Assembly: GCF_001429245.1 (NCBI RefSeq)
Contig: NZ_LMJE01000001.1
Coordinates: 587,048-651,047, forward strand
Direction: 5' to 3'
DNA from: Rhizobium sp. Root274
Lineage (GTDB): Bacteria > Pseudomonadota > Alphaproteobacteria > Rhizobiales > Rhizobiaceae
DNA length: 64,000 nt
The notes below the pieces were generated by a model. That model saw only the letters and a list, made by a program, of their open reading frames with translations. It was not told the origin of the DNA and did no database searches. Below, in pieces: positions 59,769-64,000 of this stretch. A program made the position numbers and the translations under genes. Positions within the stretch are counted from its first letter, which is position 1, and each line of letters opens with the position of its first letter.

Positions 59769-60686
59769 ATGCGGATGACAGGCAGCGGAAAGAATGACGA
59801 CCGGAGCCTATTGAGCCTGGCCGATGTGCTTTCGATCAGCGGCATCACCAAGCTTGTGCTGCATGCCTGGGAACGGCGCTATGGCATGGAGCCTGCCGAA
59901 CGCAGCGAAACGGGGCGGCGCTTCTATACCCGCGACCAGGCAGAGCGACTGAGGCTTTTGAAAGCCTGCAGCGACGCCGGCCACCGGATCGGAACCATCT
60001 TCAACCTGCCGCTGGATGATCTGCGCCGGCTCGAAGTCTCGGCTGTCGCCCGGCAGCGGAACGCGCCATTGATCGCGGCTCTTGGCGCGATGAACGGAGA
60101 CGATTTCCGCGACATGCTGTTGACGCGCGCCGATGCCGAGGGCCCGGAGGGGTTTCTCGACGCGACCATCCTGCCGCTGCTGCGGGATATCGGTGATTTG
60201 TGGTCGCAGGGCAGCCTTTCGATTGCCGCCGAACACCTGGCTTCGGTCAAGATTAGGCGGCTGCTGGGTGCGATGATCGACGAGGCGCCCAGCCCGCGCG
60301 CCGGGGCTCCCCGGATGATGAGCGCCACCCTCTCCGGTGAGGAGCACGAGATCGGCGCTCTCGCCGCATCGCTTGTCGCGCGCCTGCATGGCTGGGACAG
60401 TCTGCATCTCGGGCCCAATCTGCCGCCAGAGGAAGTGGAGGCAGCGGCCATGACCAGGGGCGTGTGCTGCGTCTGCCTGAGTGGGGTGAATGGCAAGCCG
60501 GCACGGCTGGAGGCAGAGCTGCGGCAATTGCGCGCCACGCTGCCCGAAGACATAGCGGTGGTGACCGGTGGCCCGGCCTATGCTGCCCTGCCCGCCATCG
60601 ACGGCGTGCAGTTCCTGCCGCATTTCGATGCTCTTCGAGACTTTCTCGATAGCAAAGGCAAATTGCGGCCCGCACGGCGCCTGTAA
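59769..60686 (+). CDS. MerR-type regulator with cobalamin-binding domain (CarH/LitR-like)
   Basis: This 305-residue protein has a MerR winged helix (about 14-85; LSISGITKLVLHAWERRYGM, TGRRFYTRDQAERLRLLKAC), a helical domain and a Rossmann B12-binding domain. The light-sensing signature W-x9-E-H is exact (Trp145, Glu155, His156, in LWSQGSLSIAAEHL). The cobalamin motif E-x-H-x-x-G is exact (Glu191, His193, Gly196, in GEEHEIG). These features define CarH-like adenosylcobalamin photoreceptors. Light response here is inference. The target gene is unknown; a chemoreceptor gene follows. Confidence 0.9.
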   Translation: MRMTGSGKNDDRSLLSLADVLSISGITKLVLHAWERRYGMEPAERSETGRRFYTRDQAERLRLLKACSDAGHRIGTIFNLPLDDLRRLEVSAVARQRNAPLIAALGAMNGDDFRDMLLTRADAEGPEGFLDATILPLLRDIGDLWSQGSLSIAAEHLASVKIRRLLGAMIDEAPSPRAGAPRMMSATLSGEEHEIGALAASLVARLHGWDSLHLGPNLPPEEVEAAAMTRGVCCVCLSGVNGKPARLEAELRQLRATLPEDIAVVTGGPAYAALPAIDGVQFLPHFDALRDFLDSKGKLRPARRL

Positions 60687-60857
60687 TTTGCCTCCGGAGA
60701 GAAGCAAGAGCTAGCCTCTAGTGTGAGATCTGGGCACCGAAGGTATACAGATCAGCAATCAATTAGCCATTTCTTTATTTCTTGTCGATATTTTCACCAC
60801 TGCTAACCTAACCCGCCGGCGCTTGCGCAACCTGTCCAACCCGGCCAGCAGAATGGG

Positions 60858-62570
60858 ATGAAAATGGGACTTGCCTCCTTTATGAATGCCAAGACAGCCG
60901 CCAAGACCCTGGCTCTGGAAGCCCTGCAGGCGAATGTGATGGTTGCAGATGCGAAACTGAACATCACCTACATGAATCCCGCAGTGATCGAACTGCTCAA
61001 AGAGGCCGAAGCCGATCTGAAGAAGGAGCTGCCAAAATTCAGTGTGGCAAGTTTGATCGGCAGCAATATCGACGTCTTTCACAAGAATCCGGCGCATCAG
61101 CGCGGCATGCTGGCCGCGCTTCAAAAGCGCCACAGCGCGACAATCACGGTGGGCACGCGCGTGTTCGACCTTCTGGTGACCCCCCTGAAGGAAGGAGCAA
61201 AGACCGTCGGTTTCGTCGTCGAATGGGCGGATGCCAAGGCGCGTCTGCTCAATCTCGACTATGCAGCGCAGATCGCGGCCATCAGCCGGTCGCAGGCGAT
61301 CATCGAATTTGGCGTCGACGGCCGCGTCATGGGCGCGAACGAGAACTTTCTGAAGCTGATGGGTTACAGCCTGAACGAGATTGTCGGCCAGCACCACAGC
61401 ATGTTCGTGGATAAGGATTACCAGGCTTCGGAAGACTACAAGACCTTCTGGGCAGCCCTGCGCGAAGGCCGTTATCAGGCAGCCGAATTCAAGCGAAGGT
61501 GCAAGAACGGCAGTGAGGTGACCATTGCCGCCTCCTACAATCCGATCCTCGATGTCCACGGCAAGGTGGTCAAGGTCGTCAAGTTCGCTACCGATGTGAC
61601 GGAGCGCGTGAAGACAGTGGGTGCGCTCGGTGACGCCTTGAAGCGCCTCTGCTCCGGTGATTTCGGCTTCCAGCTGACGGATCCCTTCGCGCCGGAATTC
61701 GAGTTCCTGCGCCATGATCTCAACCGGTCGGTCACCCAGCTCTGCGACACGTTCAAGGAGATTTCCGCCAGCGTCGAGGTGATCGGCCAGGGAACGCGGG
61801 AGATCGGCCAGGGTGTGAGCGACCTGTCGAAGCGCACCGAAAGCCAGGCGGCGAGCCTCGAAGAAACGGCGGCAGCCCTTGAGGAGATCACCGCCAATGT
61901 GACGTCATCAGCGCAGCGCGCCCAGGAGGCACGGGAAGTGGCCGGCAATGCCAAGGCCAATGCCGAATCGTCCGGCAATGTGGTTGCCCAGGCGGTCGAT
62001 GCGATGAGCCGGATCGAAGATTCCTCTTCCAAGATCTCCAATATCATCGGGGTGATCGACGAGATCGCCTTCCAGACCAATTTGCTGGCGCTCAATGCCG
62101 GTGTCGAGGCGGCGCGCGCCGGCGAGGCCGGTCGTGGCTTTGCGGTCGTGGCGCAGGAGGTGCGCGAGCTTGCTCAGCGTTCGGCAAAGGCTGCCAAGGA
62201 GATCAAGGACCTGATCCAGAATTCTGCGGCCGAGGTTTCGAGCGGCGTAAAGCTGGTGAGCGACACCGGCGGGGCGCTCCGCACGATTTCGAAGCTGATC
62301 GTCGACATCAACGACCATGTCGTGGCCATCTCGACCGCCGCGCGCGAGCAGTCGACCGGTCTTTCGGAAGTGAACGGCGCCGTCAACGGCATGGACCAGA
62401 CCACGCAGCAGAATGCCGCCATGGTCGAGGAAAGCAGCGCCGCTGCGGCAACGCTTGCCAGCGAGGCGATGAAGCTGCGCGGCATGATCGGCCAGTTCAA
62501 TCTGGGGAGCTCAAACCGTCCTTCGAACGGCTGGAGCAGCCAGCGTCACGAGATGGACCGGGCAGCGTGA
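60858..62570 (+). CDS. Soluble PAS-containing methyl-accepting chemotaxis protein
   Basis: This 570-residue protein has no membrane segment. It has two N-terminal PAS-like domains (about 18-125, [20 protein letters not shown]; and about 140-250, [20 protein letters not shown] with [17 protein letters not shown]). A MCP signalling domain follows with [20 protein letters not shown] and [23 protein letters not shown] domains may hold haem, flavin or other ligands, so energy or redox taxis is likely. No NWETF-like tail is seen. Confidence 0.93.
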   Translation: MKMGLASFMNAKTAAKTLALEALQANVMVADAKLNITYMNPAVIELLKEAEADLKKELPKFSVASLIGSNIDVFHKNPAHQRGMLAALQKRHSATITVGTRVFDLLVTPLKEGAKTVGFVVEWADAKARLLNLDYAAQIAAISRSQAIIEFGVDGRVMGANENFLKLMGYSLNEIVGQHHSMFVDKDYQASEDYKTFWAALREGRYQAAEFKRRCKNGSEVTIAASYNPILDVHGKVVKVVKFATDVTERVKTVGALGDALKRLCSGDFGFQLTDPFAPEFEFLRHDLNRSVTQLCDTFKEISASVEVIGQGTREIGQGVSDLSKRTESQAASLEETAAALEEITANVTSSAQRAQEAREVAGNAKANAESSGNVVAQAVDAMSRIEDSSSKISNIIGVIDEIAFQTNLLALNAGVEAARAGEAGRGFAVVAQEVRELAQRSAKAAKEIKDLIQNSAAEVSSGVKLVSDTGGALRTISKLIVDINDHVVAISTAAREQSTGLSEVNGAVNGMDQTTQQNAAMVEESSAAAATLASEAMKLRGMIGQFNLGSSNRPSNGWSSQRHEMDRAA

Positions 62571-62616
62571 GTGTGAGCCGGCCGCCCCGGTTTCCGGCTG
62601 TGGACGCGGCACCGCT

Positions 62617-63684
62617 TTATGCCGGTGCGCCTGACGGCTGCTGTGCCGCGATACGCGCCGTCGACTGGCGCGGAATGAGCTGAAAGCCGAGATCGACCAG
62701 GGTGGGCGGCTGCCGCCCACCGCCGGTCGCCCGAATGAGCATGTCGGCGGCACGGTAGCCGATCTCGTAGCGCGGCAGCCTGACCGAGGTGAGCGAGGGA
62801 TAGGCGACGCCGGCATAATCGAAGTCATTGAAGCCGCAGATGCCGAAGTCCTGCGGGATGCGAAGCCCCTTGCGCTGGCATTCGAACAGCGCTCCGAGCG
62901 CCAGATCGTCACTATGGCAGAAGGCGGCATCGGCATCCGGGCAGGCACTCAGCAGGCGTTCGAGCAGATGGGCGCCGAGCCCAACGCTGGTATAGCTGTC
63001 GATGGAGAGGACAAGGGCCTGATCGAAGAGGCCTTCTGCCTCCATCACAGCCTTATAGCCCTCCAGACGGCGCAGCGACCGGCTGTCCCAACCGCCACCG
63101 AGAAGGCCGATGCGCCGATAGCCTTCGTTGATCAGATGCCGGGTCGCCGCTTCCGCCGCCATGCGGTGATCAATACCGACGGCCATTTCGGCCGGCGTAC
63201 GGCTGACATCCATGATTTCGACCACCGGACAGGGCGCGCGCTTCAAGAGATCGTCGAGGGCGGGATCATGATGGCGCCCGACATAGATGATGCCGGCCGG
63301 ATTTTGCGAGAAGAAGAAGCGCAGCTTGCGGGCGTCGTCCTCGCCGTCATTGCCGGGATTGGCATACTGGATGCGCAGGTCGGTTGCGCGCACCCTGTCT
63401 TCGATGCCGCGCATGACGGCGATGAAGGCGTAGCTTGTGAGGCCGGGGGTCAACACGCCGATCAGGCCGCTGTCCTTGCTGGCGAGCGCCCGGGCAGCCA
63501 TATCGGGCACATAGCCCATCTGTTCGACGACCCTGAGGATCGTCTCACGCAAAGCCGGAGAGACCTTTTCAGGATCCCGCAAGGCGCGCGACACAGTAAT
63601 GGCGCTGACGCCGGCGGCCAGGGCCACATCTGACAGGGTGACTTTTTCCTGGCGGTGACGCCGCCTTTTGGTGCTTGGAATCAT
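62617..63684 (-). CDS. LacI-family transcriptional regulator
   Basis: This 355-residue protein has the LacI HTH KVTLSDVALAAGVSAITVSR and hinge helix DMAARALASKDSGLIGVL, then a periplasmic-binding-protein-like sensor ending VRLPRYEIGYRAADMLIRAT. A basic N-terminal extension (RRRHRQ) precedes the HTH. The overall form resembles gluconate-type (GntR) regulators of rhizobia; the effector is unknown. The ATG at 63684 is chosen; a TTG ten codons upstream is less likely. Confidence 0.92.
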   Translation of the reverse strand: MIPSTKRRRHRQEKVTLSDVALAAGVSAITVSRALRDPEKVSPALRETILRVVEQMGYVPDMAARALASKDSGLIGVLTPGLTSYAFIAVMRGIEDRVRATDLRIQYANPGNDGEDDARKLRFFFSQNPAGIIYVGRHHDPALDDLLKRAPCPVVEIMDVSRTPAEMAVGIDHRMAAEAATRHLINEGYRRIGLLGGGWDSRSLRRLEGYKAVMEAEGLFDQALVLSIDSYTSVGLGAHLLERLLSACPDADAAFCHSDDLALGALFECQRKGLRIPQDFGICGFNDFDYAGVAYPSLTSVRLPRYEIGYRAADMLIRATGGGRQPPTLVDLGFQLIPRQSTARIAAQQPSGAPA

Positions 63685-64000
63685 GCGTGCCACTTTAGCA
63701 AAATCTTCAACCAATGGTAGTTAAAGGAGCAGATGCGTCAACACCGAACATGTCAATTGCACCAATAAAGCTTATTCTTAAATAAACAGCAGTGCAATGT
63801 GTTGCGGCAAAAGCGCCGAGGGATCGCAGAAGGCTCTTTGTTGTTCTATACAACTATGAGTGGGATCTACGACTTGGCGTTCTGCGGCGAGCGGATCCCT
63901 TTGCCGTCGCGAAAGTCTGTAGCCGGGGTTGCAGTCTGGCACCGACTTTACCCAACCGTATCGCCCTTATCGCACAGCCACAACGAAAAAACCCCGCCGA
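63685..64000. other. Intergenic end region with a possible structured RNA
   Basis: No open frame of note lies in these 316 bases. GGGATC (63862-63867) and GATCCC (63894-63899) could close a 38-base stem-loop. The window ends in AAAAAACCCCGCCGA, which looks like the first half of a terminator. A TTGACG/ACCATT pair on the minus strand could serve the LacI gene. I cannot assign an RNA family. Confidence 0.35.

Noticed and set aside
63830-64000. 6S RNA gene
   Set aside because: A stem-loop is possible but the closing stem and central bubble could not be built convincingly by eye.
1-64000. tRNA, rRNA, CRISPR array, prophage or insertion sequence
   Set aside because: No cloverleaf-like sequence with a GTTCRANYC arm, no regular repeat-spacer series, no integrase or transposase reading frame was seen on either strand.

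Overview
The window is GC-rich, densely coded chromosomal DNA from an alphaproteobacterium, most probably a member of the Rhizobiaceae. This rests on protein families typical of rhizobia: a Rhizobium-type zinc asparaginase, a betI-betB-betA choline operon, an S21/cold-shock pair, a twin-arginine beta-helix repeat protein, DUF2087, DUF3750 and DUF2254 proteins, and mosaic palindromic intergenic repeats. The genus cannot be fixed by reading alone. No rRNA, tRNA, CRISPR array, prophage or insertion sequence was seen.

Layout. 1-2.0 kb: a secreted protein cut by the window edge, then cspA, rpsU and a small basic protein. 2.0-8.3 kb: stress and detoxification genes with their own MarR-type regulators (DUF899 cluster, MarR-GNAT fusion, ohr/ohrR). 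8.4-14.2 kb: envelope genes, namely a class A beta-lactamase, a DUF2254 membrane protein, a frameshifted FMN reductase, two tandem L,D-transpeptidase lipoproteins and small secreted proteins. 14.4-21.7 kb: a two-component system, a membrane chemoreceptor and a drug exporter with its MarR regulator. 21.9-28.8 kb: an Ig-repeat autotransporter, a Tat-exported beta-helix protein and a GAF-GGDEF-EAL protein. 28.9-38.7 kb: small stress or unknown genes, a DeoR regulator, asparaginase, a compact sORF transcript, a ParDE-like toxin-antitoxin pair and a ClpP-fold membrane operon. 38.9-43.7 kb: two more c-di-GMP proteins around a quinone oxidoreductase and a GNAT enzyme. 44.0-48.1 kb: betIBA, broken up by palindromic repeats. 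48.1-54.1 kb: a second toxin-antitoxin pair, a lipoprotein hydrolase, a TRAP transporter and a DUF2161 protein. 54.1-55.5 kb: a bdcA/bdcR-like divergent pair. 55.6-59.6 kb: a small haem-copper-oxidase-like membrane protein and cysH-cysD-cysN, again split by a palindromic repeat. 59.7-63.7 kb: a MerR/B12-binding regulator with CarH photoreceptor motifs, a soluble PAS chemoreceptor and a LacI regulator.

How the genes work together. Three themes recur. The first is second-messenger and sensory control: three GGDEF/EAL proteins, a BdcA-like protein, two chemoreceptors, a two-component system and a possible light sensor. The second is sensing of oxidants and toxic compounds by regulator-enzyme pairs whose intergenic regions carry clear palindromes. 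The third is osmoprotectant and sulfur assimilation through betIBA and cysHDN. The least explained elements are RNA-level: a Shine-Dalgarno hairpin on cspA, palindromes at the rpsU promoter, a nested-stem leader before the DUF2087 gene, and a short terminated transcript encoding a 24-residue peptide whose ribosome-binding site is complementary to sequence just after its stop codon.
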